Shown here piece after piece: positions 1-7,176 of a DNA stretch of 8,166 nucleotides; the stretch's first letter is position 1, and each line of letters begins with the position of its first letter. The translations under genes were made by a program, and so were the position numbers. The notes under the pieces were generated by a model. The model ran no database searches and had not been told where the DNA came from. It saw only the letters and a list, made by a program, of their open reading frames with translations. The DNA comes from Burkholderiales bacterium (GTDB taxonomy: Bacteria; Pseudomonadota; Gammaproteobacteria; Burkholderiales; Burkholderiaceae_C), in NCBI GenBank assembly GCA_005786815.1, contig SYDB01000003.1, positions 1 to 8,166 on the forward strand. The letters are read 5' to 3'.

Positions 1-363
1 AAAACGTTTGCCCTTCTCGCCTGCTGCCAATAAGAAAGCGCCCATGCTAGCGGCCATGCCAATACACAAGGTAGAGACGTGGGGCTTGATGAAATTCATC
101 GTGTCATAAATCGACATGCCAGCGCTGACCGAGCCGCCAGGCGAGTTGATATAGAGCGAAATGTCTTTGTCTGGGTTTTCGCTCTCCAAGAACAACAACT
201 GCGCCACCACCAAATTGGCGGTTTGGTCGTTTACAGGACCGACCAAGAAAATGACGCGCTCTTTGAGCAAACGCGAGTAAATGTCGTAAGACCGCTCGCC
301 GCGGCCCGACTGTTCGATCACCATGGGCACCATGCCCAAGGCTTGAGTTTCTGAAGCGCTCAT
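1..363 (-). CDS. clpP: ATP-dependent Clp protease proteolytic subunit ClpP (partial, C-terminal part beyond window)
   Basis: ClpP is the serine-protease subunit of the cytosolic Clp machine. It forms a two-ring barrel that degrades unfolded or tagged proteins delivered by ClpX or ClpA. The minus strand encodes 121 residues from ATG at 361-363 to the window edge, about 60% of the usual ~200. Visible family features are the stretch [13 protein letters not shown] (about residues 71-83) and the nucleophile motif GMAASMGAF, with catalytic Ser106. The catalytic His and Asp lie in the missing part. An AGGAA ribosome-binding site (369-373) sits 5-6 nt before the ATG. The gene starts 20 bp after tig on the same strand, so the two are probably co-transcribed; clpX and lon often follow in related genomes but are outside the window. 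The identification is secure; only the C-terminus is unseen. Confidence 0.97.
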   Translation of the reverse strand, partial: MSASETQALGMVPMVIEQSGRGERSYDIYSRLLKERVIFLVGPVNDQTANLVVAQLLFLESENPDKDISLYINSPGGSVSAGMSIYDTMNFIKPHVSTLCIGMAASMGAFLLAAGEKGKRF

Positions 364-383
364 GTTGTTTCCTAAGGTGTATT

Positions 384-1694
384 TCACTGCTGGCCCATCA
401 GTTCGTCGAACGACATGGCTTTTTCATTCACTTTGGCGTGCGACATGATGTATTCCGTCACATTGTTTTCAATGACCGTGGCTTCGACTTCGCCCAAACG
501 GCTCATATCGCTGTAATACCAACGCACAACTTCGGCTGGCTTTTCGTAGCTAGACGCGAGTTCTTCAATGTGGGCTTTTATTTTTTCTGGCGTAGCTTGC
601 AGGTTTTGCGCACGCACTAAGTCGGCGACCACCAAGCCCATACGCACGCGTTTTTCAGCTTGGGGGCGGAACACGTCGTCAGGAATGGAGGCTTTGTCTG
701 CGTCTTTGATGCCGCGGGCTTTCAAGTCAGCACGGGCGCCTTCGACCATGCGGTCGACTTCAGACTGCACGCTCGACTTGGGTAAGTCCAACTCGGCTTT
801 GTCGACCAAGGCTTGCAAAGCGGCTTGCTTGTTGCGGCCCATCAAACGCGATTTAACTTCGCGCTCCAAGTTGGCTTTTATATCTTTGCGCAGACCGTCA
901 ACATTGGCTTCTGACACGCCTAGTGATTTGGCTAGTTCGTCTGTCACTTCGGGCAAATGGGCGGCTTCGAGTTTTTTCAAGGTGACTAGGAAGTCCGCTT
1001 GTTTACCAGCCACGTCTTTGCCGTGGTAATCCTCTGGGAAGTTCAAGGGGAAGGTTTTGCTTTCACCGAACTTCATGCCGAGCACGGCTTCTTCAAACTC
1101 TTTGAGCATTTGGCCTTCGCCGATCAAGAACTGGAAGGCTTCTGCCTTGCCGCCTTGAAAAGGCTCACCGTCGATCTTGCCTTCAAAGTCGATGGTGACG
1201 CGGTCGCCTTCTTCGGCAGGGGTTTCGGCACTACGTTGGGCGAAGGTGCGGCGTTGTTTGCGCAGGATGTCGACGGTTTTGTCGATCGCGGCTTCGGTCA
1301 CTTCAGATGAAATTTTGTCGATCTCTAAGGTCGATAAGTCAGGCATTTTGACTTCGGGGAAGACTTCAAAAATAGCGTCGAAAGCCATTTCGCCTTCGGG
1401 CGCGCCTTCTTTTTCACTGATGCGGGGTTGGCCGGCGACGCGTAGATTGGCCTCAGTTGCCGCTGCATTGAAGACTTCGCCGACTTTGTCGTTCATCACT
1501 TCGTACTGGACTTGGTAGCCATAGCGCTGACCAATGATGTTCATCGGCACTTTGCCTGGGCGGAAACCGTCGACCTTGACTTGGCGCGACAGGCGCTTTA
1601 AGCGTGAGTCCACTTCTTTGGCGATGACATCGACGGGCAACGTCAAGGTGATCTTGCGTTCCAGTTTTTCTAAAGTTTCTACGGTCACGGCCAT
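384..1694 (-). CDS. tig: Trigger factor (ribosome-associated chaperone / peptidyl-prolyl isomerase)
   Basis: Trigger factor binds the ribosome near the exit tunnel and shields nascent chains; it also has a peptidyl-prolyl cis/trans isomerase domain. The 436-residue product is close to the E. coli length of about 432. In order it shows the N-terminal ribosome-binding domain with the signature GFRPGKVP (residues 43-50), an FKBP-type PPIase domain from about DRVTIDFEG (164-172) to LVTLKKLE (about 246-253), and a helical C-terminal chaperone region ending in DELMGQQ. The start at 1694 is chosen because it gives the family N-terminus [14 protein letters not shown] and has an AGGAG ribosome-binding site 6 nt upstream. 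The frame stays open 22 codons further, but that adds only non-conserved residues. The gene lies 67 bp after tRNA-Leu and 20 bp before clpP, all on the minus strand, suggesting one transcription unit. Confidence 0.98.
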   Translation of the reverse strand: MAVTVETLEKLERKITLTLPVDVIAKEVDSRLKRLSRQVKVDGFRPGKVPMNIIGQRYGYQVQYEVMNDKVGEVFNAAATEANLRVAGQPRISEKEGAPEGEMAFDAIFEVFPEVKMPDLSTLEIDKISSEVTEAAIDKTVDILRKQRRTFAQRSAETPAEEGDRVTIDFEGKIDGEPFQGGKAEAFQFLIGEGQMLKEFEEAVLGMKFGESKTFPLNFPEDYHGKDVAGKQADFLVTLKKLEAAHLPEVTDELAKSLGVSEANVDGLRKDIKANLEREVKSRLMGRNKQAALQALVDKAELDLPKSSVQSEVDRMVEGARADLKARGIKDADKASIPDDVFRPQAEKRVRMGLVVADLVRAQNLQATPEKIKAHIEELASSYEKPAEVVRWYYSDMSRLGEVEATVIENNVTEYIMSHAKVNEKAMSFDELMGQQ

Positions 1695-1700
1695 CTTTTT

Positions 1701-1705
1701 CTCCT
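1701..1705 (-). promoter_or_regulatory. Ribosome-binding site of tig (fixes the start codon)
   Basis: Read on the minus strand this is AGGAG, 6 nt before the ATG at 1692-1694. No comparable site precedes the further-upstream in-frame ATGs (about 1715 and 1760), so it supports the 436-residue form of trigger factor. Confidence 0.85.
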
Positions 1706-1719
1706 GAATTGGCATTGTC

Positions 1720-1749
1720 AGCAGCCTAGTCTCGAGTGAACTGGCTGCT
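1720..1749 (-). other. Inverted repeat / hairpin in the tig leader
   Basis: Plus-strand bases agcagcc (1720-1726) and ggctgct (1743-1749) are perfect reverse complements. Three more pairs (agt 1728-1730 with act 1740-1742) can extend the stem past a one-base bulge, and the loop contains the palindrome ctcgag. The element fills much of the 67-bp gap between the tRNA-Leu 3' end and the tig start. On the minus strand it is not followed by a T-run, so it is not a standard intrinsic terminator. It could be a processing structure in a tRNA-tig transcript, a regulator-binding site, or chance. No function is known to me. Confidence 0.4.
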
Positions 1750-1761
1750 AGGGAATACATG

Positions 1762-1848
1762 TGGTGCGCGGGGCGGGACTCGAACCCGCACAGTATTTCT
1801 ACCGTCAGGACCTAAACCTGGTGCGTCTACCAATTTCGCCACCCGCGC
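1762..1848 (-). tRNA. tRNA-Leu, anticodon UAG
   Basis: Read on the minus strand this is an 87-nt class II tRNA with encoded CCA. The acceptor stem GCGCGGG/CCCGCGC pairs fully. The D-loop contains TTGGTAGAC. The anticodon loop TTTAGGT carries TAG at 1812-1814. The long variable arm is a CGGTA/TACTG stem (one G-T pair) closed by GAAA, and the T arm is GCGGG-TTCGAGT-CCCGC. A long variable arm with anticodon UAG identifies a leucine tRNA reading CUN codons. The anticodon stem CCAGG/CCTGA has a C27-A43 mismatch at its outer end. It lies 57 bp after the RND transporter stop codon and 67 bp before tig. Confidence 0.97.
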
Positions 1849-1852
1849 ATTT

Positions 1853-1895
1853 TTCTCAAAAACAATAACGGGCGGCCCTTGTAGGGGCTGCCCGT
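1853..1895 (-). terminator. Probable Rho-independent terminator of the efflux operon
   Basis: Ten bases after the RND stop codon the minus strand forms a GC-rich hairpin of about 11-12 bp. The arms are acgggcggccc (1868-1878) and ggggctgcccgt (1884-1895), with G-T wobbles, around a loop of about 5 nt. It is followed by TTATTGTTTTT. Stem plus T-rich tail is the classic layout of an intrinsic terminator. The T-run is interrupted by A and G, so termination may be incomplete. It ends only about 5-7 bp before the tRNA-Leu 5' end. Confidence 0.75.
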
Positions 1896-1905
1896 ATGAA
1901 ATCGG

Positions 1906-4900
1906 TCAACCTGAGATTTTAGACGGCTTTTCGACCCGAAACCACGCCGCATACATAGCCGGCAAGGCCAGCAAGGTCAAAACCGTCGCCACGATGAGGC
2001 CGCCCATGATGGCAACCGCCATCGGGCCCCAAAACACGCTGCGGGTCAGCGGGATCATGGCGAGCACAGCCGCCGCCGCGGTCAGCACGATTGGGCGCAA
2101 ACGGCGCACGGCCGATTCGACGATCGCCTCCCAAGCGGGCACGCCGTTGGCGCGGTCTTGCTCAATTTGGTCGATCAAGATGACCGAATTGCGCTGGATC
2201 ATGCCCATCAAGGCGATCACCCCCAGCAAAGCCACAAAGCCAAATGGCCTGTCTAGCACCAACAAGGCACCCGCTACACCCGCAATTCCCAACGGACCCG
2301 TAATAAACACCAACAAGGCTCTGCTAAAGCTTTGCAACTGCAGCATCAACAAGGTGAAGGTAATAAACAACATAACCGGCAAGCCGGCAGAGATAGAGCT
2401 CGATCCTTTGGAACTTTCCTCCATCGCGCCAGCGACTTCGATGCGATACATGGCGCTATCCGTAGTCGCCCATTTGGCTTCCAAGGCTTTGAGTTGGGGC
2501 AAGAGTTCCTGGGTGACAGTAGCACCTTGCAGTCCTTCGATGATGTCGCACTGCACGGTGATGGCGTATTCACGGCCTTCTCGCCACATCACACCAGGTT
2601 CCCACGTGAACACGGGTTTGATGATTTGCGTGGCAGGAATCATGCGGCCCGTGGCAGTGGGTAAATAAGCGTTGGTCAAGTCGGTGATGGCGTCGCGCTC
2701 CGCGATGGGTTGTCGCAACACAATGTCGATGAGTTTGTTGTCTTCACGGAATTGCTCGACGGTAGAGCCCACCAGCAAGGTGCGAATCGTTTGGGCAATC
2801 GACTGGCTGGTAACGCCCAACTCACGGGCTTTGGCTTGGTCTACGTCCAAGCGGATGACTTTGACGTTTTCATTCCAGTTGTCGTTGGTACCGCGGGTCG
2901 ACGGGCTAGCGCGCATGGCGGCTTTGACTTCATCGGCATGGGCACGCAGCATGGCTGGGTCAGGTCCCATCACGCGAAACTGCACAGGGTATGGCACGGG
3001 TGGGCCATTGGGCAAGAGTTTGACGCGGGCACGCGCTTCTGGAAACTCTTGCGCCAGCATGGCGGGCAAGGCAAGGCGCAAGGACTCGCGGCGTTTTAAA
3101 TCAACTGGAACGACGATGAGTTGCGAGACATTGGTTTGCGGAAACACTTGGTCTAAGGGCAAATAGAAACGCGGCACGCCAGAACCAATCCAAGTGCTGA
3201 CGGTTTGCACGCCCTCTTCTTTCAGCAAACGTTGCTCCACCGCTTGGGTGATGCTTTCATTCGCCTTGAAAGACGTGCCTTCAGGAAACCACAAATCGAC
3301 CAAGATTTCAGGGCGGCTGGAGTCAGGGAAAAACTGCTGCTGCACTTTGCCCATGCCCACCAAGCCCAACACAAACAAGAGCACTGTGATGCCAATCGCC
3401 TTCCAGCGGTATTCCACGCACCACGTCACTGCTTTACGAAATTGCACATAAAACGGGCTGTTAAAAAGTTCTAACTCACCATCGCGGGTATGGGCAGGTT
3501 TGTCACGCAATAACAGCGTTCCCAAGTAGGGGACGAAATACACCGACACCCACCAACTGAGCAGCAAAGCAATCACGGTCACCGCAAAAATAGCGTAGGT
3601 GTACTCGCCCACGGTGGACTTGGCCATGCCAATCGGCAAAAAGCCAGCGGCGGTGATCAAGGTGCCGGTGAGCATGGGCATGGCAGTAACTTCATAAGCG
3701 AAGGTGGCAGCACGAATACGGTCGTACCCCTCTTCCATTTTGCGCACCATCATCTCCACCGCAATGATGGCGTCGTCCACCAACAAACCCAGCGCGATGA
3801 TGAGCGAGCCCAAGGAGATTTTGTGCAGGCCAATGCCCCAGTAGTCCATGGCCAAAAACGTCATGGCCAACACCAAGGGAATGGTGATCGCGACCACGAG
3901 ACCTGGGCGTACATCGACATACCAGCCGTAACGCCCACCTTTATGAAGCCCAAGTGCAACAAAACTCACCACCAACACAATGAGCACCGCTTCGATCAAC
4001 ACGCGGACGAATTCACCCACCGATCGCGAGACCGCTTTGGGTTGGTCTTGCACCTGCACCAAGGACACGCCAGCAGGCAAGGATTTTTCAATGCGCGCGG
4101 TGGCGATTTGCAGCGCTTTGCCCAGTTGGATGATGTCACCGCCCTTGGCCATCGACACACCAAGACCAATAACTTCTTTGCCTTGGTGGTGTACTTTGAC
4201 CGTCGGTGGATCGACATAGCCACGGGTCACGTTGGCAATGTCGCCCAACTTGATTTGCTGGCCCGAACTGCCGCGAATCGGCATGGCTTTGAGTTCGGCT
4301 TCGGTGTCAAACCGGCCGCCGATACGAATTTGAAATACATCGACAGGCGACTGCATGGTGCCTGCGTTTTCCACCGCGTTTTCTTGACCGAGTTGTACCA
4401 ATACAGCTTTGAGGTCTAGGCCCAATTGGGCAAGTCTTTTCTGTGGAATTTCAACGAAGATTTTTTCATCTTGCACCCCAAACTGCTCGACTTTGGCAAC
4501 ATAGGGAACGCGCAAAAGTTGTTGTCGCACGTCATCTGCAAAACCTTTGACTTCAGCGGGTGTAAAACCGGGCGCATCTAGCGCGTAGATCACGCCAAAG
4601 ACATCGCCAAATTCATCGTTGAAAAAAGGCCCTTGAACACCCTGCGGCAAGGTGTAGCGGATATCGCCGATTTTTTTGCGGACTGTGTACCAAACATTGG
4701 GGACGTCAGCCGGTTTGGAATAGTCTTTGATCTGAAAAATGATGAGCGATTCGCCTGGCTTGGAGTAGCTACGGATCTTGTCGGAGAAGGGCACCTCTTG
4801 CAGTGTGCGCTCGATTTTGTCGGTGACTTGCTCGGCCACTTGCTGCGCCGTGGCGCCAGGCCAGTAGGTGCGCACAACCATCGCGCGGAAAGTGAATGGC

Positions 4901-5022
4901 GGGTCTTCGTCTTGACCGAGCTGGAAATAAGCGGCAAAGCCTAAGACCATCAGCACGACCATCAGGTAACGCGTTAGGGCGGGGTGGTCAATCGCCCATT
5001 TGGAGAGGTTGAAGTCTTTCAT
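1906..5022 (-). CDS. RND efflux transporter permease (AcrB-like, HAE-type)
   Basis: This is a proton-driven inner-membrane pump of the resistance-nodulation-division superfamily; it would work as a trimer with the adaptor encoded just upstream and an outer-membrane channel. The 1038-residue length fits AcrB-type pumps (about 1030-1050). TM1 is at about residues 16-34, followed by a large periplasmic domain with the family motif RTYWPGATAQQV (51-62). A block of membrane helices spans about 337-503. TM4 carries the proton-relay pair Asp416-Asp417 in LGLLVDDAIIAVE. TM7 is at about 541-557, a second periplasmic domain follows, and the C-terminal helices run from about 879 to 1026. The TM10 position equivalent to AcrB Lys940 is Arg944 (MIQRNSVILID). 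The start is supported by GAGG 5 nt upstream. The gene begins 7 bp after the adaptor stop codon. The substrate cannot be deduced: drugs, solvents, lipids or metabolites are all possible. The sequence is too far from AcrB for a safe gene symbol. Confidence 0.95.
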   Translation of the reverse strand: MKDFNLSKWAIDHPALTRYLMVVLMVLGFAAYFQLGQDEDPPFTFRAMVVRTYWPGATAQQVAEQVTDKIERTLQEVPFSDKIRSYSKPGESLIIFQIKDYSKPADVPNVWYTVRKKIGDIRYTLPQGVQGPFFNDEFGDVFGVIYALDAPGFTPAEVKGFADDVRQQLLRVPYVAKVEQFGVQDEKIFVEIPQKRLAQLGLDLKAVLVQLGQENAVENAGTMQSPVDVFQIRIGGRFDTEAELKAMPIRGSSGQQIKLGDIANVTRGYVDPPTVKVHHQGKEVIGLGVSMAKGGDIIQLGKALQIATARIEKSLPAGVSLVQVQDQPKAVSRSVGEFVRVLIEAVLIVLVVSFVALGLHKGGRYGWYVDVRPGLVVAITIPLVLAMTFLAMDYWGIGLHKISLGSLIIALGLLVDDAIIAVEMMVRKMEEGYDRIRAATFAYEVTAMPMLTGTLITAAGFLPIGMAKSTVGEYTYAIFAVTVIALLLSWWVSVYFVPYLGTLLLRDKPAHTRDGELELFNSPFYVQFRKAVTWCVEYRWKAIGITVLLFVLGLVGMGKVQQQFFPDSSRPEILVDLWFPEGTSFKANESITQAVEQRLLKEEGVQTVSTWIGSGVPRFYLPLDQVFPQTNVSQLIVVPVDLKRRESLRLALPAMLAQEFPEARARVKLLPNGPPVPYPVQFRVMGPDPAMLRAHADEVKAAMRASPSTRGTNDNWNENVKVIRLDVDQAKARELGVTSQSIAQTIRTLLVGSTVEQFREDNKLIDIVLRQPIAERDAITDLTNAYLPTATGRMIPATQIIKPVFTWEPGVMWREGREYAITVQCDIIEGLQGATVTQELLPQLKALEAKWATTDSAMYRIEVAGAMEESSKGSSSISAGLPVMLFITFTLLMLQLQSFSRALLVFITGPLGIAGVAGALLVLDRPFGFVALLGVIALMGMIQRNSVILIDQIEQDRANGVPAWEAIVESAVRRLRPIVLTAAAAVLAMIPLTRSVFWGPMAVAIMGGLIVATVLTLLALPAMYAAWFRVEKPSKISG

Positions 5023-5027
5023 CGTCG

Positions 5028-5032
5028 CCTCA
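5028..5032 (-). promoter_or_regulatory. Ribosome-binding site of the RND gene, overlapping the adaptor stop codon
   Basis: Minus-strand TGAGG combines the TGA stop of the adaptor gene (5030-5032) with the GAGG site 5 nt before the RND ATG. Ribosomes finishing the adaptor would sit on this site, so the two pump genes are probably translationally coupled. Confidence 0.75.
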
Positions 5033-6121
5033 CTTCGGCGCAGTGAATACAGACACTTTTTGTCCAGGCGTCAACACATGCACGCCAGAGACAATAACTT
5101 GGTCTCCGTTGTTTAAACCGCTATTGACCACGGCATCGTTGCCGTCTGCCGTGGTCACGTCGATGATGCGCGGTTGCACGGTCATGTTGGCGCTGTCTAG
5201 TAACCAGACTTGGGTTTTACCGCCTTCAAATCGCAAAGCACTGCTGGGCAGTTTGACAATTTTCGAGGTGGCTAATTTGCCGCGCGGCAAGCTGACATTC
5301 ACCGTGGCGCCCAGAACCGCTTTGGCACCGTCGGCCAAAGCCGCTTTGACTAAAAACGTGCGGGTGACAGGGTCTGCGCTGGCGGAGACATCGCGCACTT
5401 TGGCGTTAAGAACCGAGTCGTCGTTCCACAAGCGCACTTGCAGGGAGTCTCTGGTGGCGAAGTATTTCAACTTGTCCTCGGGTACCGAGAACCACACATC
5501 ACGCGGGCCGTCGATGGCCAAGCGCACCACGGGCTGGCCCGCAGACACCACTTGCCCGACGTTGGCGTCAACGGAAGTGACCACGCCAGCGGCATCTGCC
5601 AACAAACGGGTATAAGACGACTGGTTGCCCTGTACCGAGTTTTGTGCCTGAGCTTGTTGCCACTGGGCTTGCGCGGCTCTATAGATAGATTCGCGACGCT
5701 CTAATTCTGCGGAGCTGATGAAGCCTTGGTCGAACAAGCCTTGGTAACGTTTGAGGTCGGCGATGGCTAAATCGCGGTTGGTCTGGGCGGAGGCGAGTTG
5801 CGCGGTCGTTGCGACGGCGGCCAAGCGGTAATCCATGGGGTCCAACTCGGCCAGCAATTGGCCTGCTTTGACGCGTTGGCCGATGTCTGCGGGACGTTGC
5901 AGCAATTTACCGTTGACGCGAAAGCCCAAAGCCGTTTCAACGCGGGCGCGTACTTCGCCAGAAAACTCAAATTCCATGGACATATCAGACTGGCCGACCG
6001 TCAACACCTTGACGGACCTGATAGGTGCCTCAGCGGTTTCTGGCTTGCCACAGGCAGCGAGAAATACCAAACTCGAAAATAAAACAACAGCTAGGCCGCT
6101 TGGCTTAGGGAATTGCAACAT
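5030..6121 (-). CDS. RND efflux periplasmic adaptor (membrane fusion protein), lipoprotein
   Basis: This is the adaptor that links the inner-membrane RND pump to an outer-membrane channel. The 363-residue product begins with a hydrophobic signal and a lipobox LAAC (21-24); Cys24 should be lipidated after signal peptidase II cleavage, anchoring the protein to the inner membrane. A first lipoyl/barrel-sandwich half follows (about 58-95, containing GFRVNGKLLQRPADIGQRV). Then comes an Ala/Gln-rich helical hairpin (about 98-165), the second lipoyl half (about 172-202, DAAGVVTSVDANVGQVVSAG), a beta-barrel (about 205-280) and the membrane-proximal domain to the end. This order is standard for AcrA/MexA-type adaptors. 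The ATG at 6119-6121 gives a good signal peptide but has only a weak AGG about 8 nt upstream. The gene is first in a two-gene operon with the RND permease and diverges from hpnC across 97 bp. Confidence 0.94.
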   Translation of the reverse strand: MLQFPKPSGLAVVLFSSLVFLAACGKPETAEAPIRSVKVLTVGQSDMSMEFEFSGEVRARVETALGFRVNGKLLQRPADIGQRVKAGQLLAELDPMDYRLAAVATTAQLASAQTNRDLAIADLKRYQGLFDQGFISSAELERRESIYRAAQAQWQQAQAQNSVQGNQSSYTRLLADAAGVVTSVDANVGQVVSAGQPVVRLAIDGPRDVWFSVPEDKLKYFATRDSLQVRLWNDDSVLNAKVRDVSASADPVTRTFLVKAALADGAKAVLGATVNVSLPRGKLATSKIVKLPSSALRFEGGKTQVWLLDSANMTVQPRIIDVTTADGNDAVVNSGLNNGDQVIVSGVHVLTPGQKVSVFTAPK

Positions 6122-6139
6122 GGGGGAACCTAATTAATA

Positions 6140-6159
6140 ATGACTGACTGGTCAGTAAT
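6140..6159. promoter_or_regulatory. Palindromic operator-like site in the pump/hpnC divergent region
   Basis: Bases 6143-6156 read actgac-tg-gtcagt, a perfect 6+6 inverted repeat around two central bases. Two more matching pairs at 6140-6141/6158-6159 make an imperfect 20-bp palindrome. Size, spacing and the TGAC/GTCA half-sites resemble operators of TetR-family repressors, which commonly control RND pump operons. For the pump strand, a -10-like TATATT (complement of 6157-6162) overlaps the right edge, so a bound repressor would block that start; no good -35 is visible. For the hpnC strand, TTAATA (from about 6134) and TAATAT (6155-6160 region) with about 16 bp spacing flank the palindrome, but both match the consensus poorly. 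No regulator gene is in the window. The palindrome is seen; its function is inferred. Confidence 0.55.
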
Positions 6160-6218
6160 ATAGCTTACAGGTGTTTTCCCTGCTCCCGCTACTGGCAAAA
6201 AGCGACAATGCCAGCCAT

Positions 6219-7085
6219 ATGCCAGCCGCCATACAACAAGCTTCCGTCGACCATTATGAAAACTTTCCCGTCGCCTCGTGGTTATGCCCTGCCCGGTTGC
6301 GGCCAGCTGTGGTGGCGATTTACCACTTTGCGCGGACTGCAGACGATTTGGCCGACGAAGGAGACGCGAACGCTCAGCAGCGCCTCGAGGATTTAAGCCT
6401 GTACGGGGCAGAGCTCGAGCTGTGTTTGAACGGGCAAGCTAAGCAGGCCAGGCGCTGGGCTCAGGTCTTTGCCAATTTACAGTCTGCTGTGCGGGCGTTT
6501 GATTTGCCCGCGCAGCCCCTGCGCGATCTGTTGTCGGCTTTTGAACAAGACGTGTCTTACACCAGCGTCGGGCACAGATACCGCGACCGCGATGAGCTAA
6601 TGGACTACTGCCGTCGTTCTGCCAACCCCGTGGGTCGGTTGATGTTGCATTTGTATGGGGTGAGCGATGCGCAAAGCTTGGTGCAAAGCGACGCGATTTG
6701 CAGCGCCCTGCAACTGATCAACTTTTGGCAAGACCGCACCCGAGATTTGGAATGGGGGCGGGATTACCTGCCGCAAGACAGCAGTTTGGGCGCCGAATTG
6801 CGGTTTGCGCGGGCCTTGATGTCACAAGGCGCGCCGCTGGTGCACCGTGTGCCTGGGCGTGCAGGTTGGGAATTACGTGCCATGGTGCAAGGCGGATTGT
6901 GTATTTTGGGCAAGTTGGATGCTTTGTACGCTGCTGAAATCGCGCAACTCTCAAAGAAAGCCCAAGCTTTGCAACAGCGTGATGCATTGCATGGCAATGC
7001 AAATGATGCCTCCCTACAACTTCCAAGACCCGTGATCACCAAGTGGGACATGGCTGGTATGGCCTGGAAGTGTTTGTGGATGTGA
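6219..7085 (+). CDS. hpnC: Squalene synthase HpnC (presqualene diphosphate to hydroxysqualene)
   Basis: HpnC belongs to the trans-isoprenyl diphosphate synthase fold. In characterised bacteria it converts presqualene diphosphate to hydroxysqualene, the second step of the HpnD-HpnC-HpnE route. From ATG 6219 the product has 288 residues. It opens with the HpnC-typical SVDHYENFPVAS (9-20) and has the first aspartate-rich motif ADDLADE (41-47). It continues with SANPVGR (134-140) and the second metal-binding region NFWQDRTRD (168-176), Asp172 and Asp176, followed by GRDYLP (180-185). These are the expected diphosphate/magnesium sites and all are present. The frame is open back to a GTG at 6171, but the added 16 residues are not family-like. 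No clear ribosome-binding site precedes either start. The gene is first of hpnC-hpnD-hpnE and diverges from the efflux operon. Confidence 0.94.
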   Translation: MPAAIQQASVDHYENFPVASWLCPARLRPAVVAIYHFARTADDLADEGDANAQQRLEDLSLYGAELELCLNGQAKQARRWAQVFANLQSAVRAFDLPAQPLRDLLSAFEQDVSYTSVGHRYRDRDELMDYCRRSANPVGRLMLHLYGVSDAQSLVQSDAICSALQLINFWQDRTRDLEWGRDYLPQDSSLGAELRFARALMSQGAPLVHRVPGRAGWELRAMVQGGLCILGKLDALYAAEIAQLSKKAQALQQRDALHGNANDASLQLPRPVITKWDMAGMAWKCLWM

Positions 7086-7176
7086 TTGCCTCCTGTGCGT
7101 CTCCCTTGAAGTCAGACCTTGGGCCTAGTGGGTTGCACTATTGGCGTGCACAGCTTGCATTGATAATTCCCACAAC

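Noticed and set aside
568..1029. Plus-strand open frames antisense to tig
   Set aside because: They lie wholly inside the strongly supported trigger-factor gene and have shadow-like Ser/Arg/Ala-rich composition.
1695..1760. A 22-codon N-terminal extension of trigger factor, up to an ATG at 1760
   Set aside because: The extra residues are not family-like, run almost to the tRNA, and the internal ATG at 1694 has a strong AGGAG site and the canonical [14 protein letters not shown] start.
1736..2668. 310-codon plus-strand open frame
   Set aside because: It runs antisense across the tRNA and RND gene, has low-complexity composition without recognisable domains, and is explained as a shadow of the RND coding frame.
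3823..4419. 198-codon plus-strand open frame antisense to the RND gene
   Set aside because: His/Gln/Asn-rich composition is typical of a reverse-strand shadow; no start signal or family resemblance.
1906..5022. The RND protein as HpnN, the hopanoid transporter
   Set aside because: HpnN is an MMPL-like RND relative without this adaptor partner; the present protein is an AcrB-length HAE-type pump with a cognate membrane-fusion protein and the LVDDAI proton-relay motif.
6171..6218. GTG start adding 16 residues to HpnC
   Set aside because: The added residues are not typical of HpnC and there is no ribosome-binding site; the ATG at 6219 lies just before the conserved SVDHYENFP region. Not fully excluded, since the ATG also lacks a clear ribosome-binding site.
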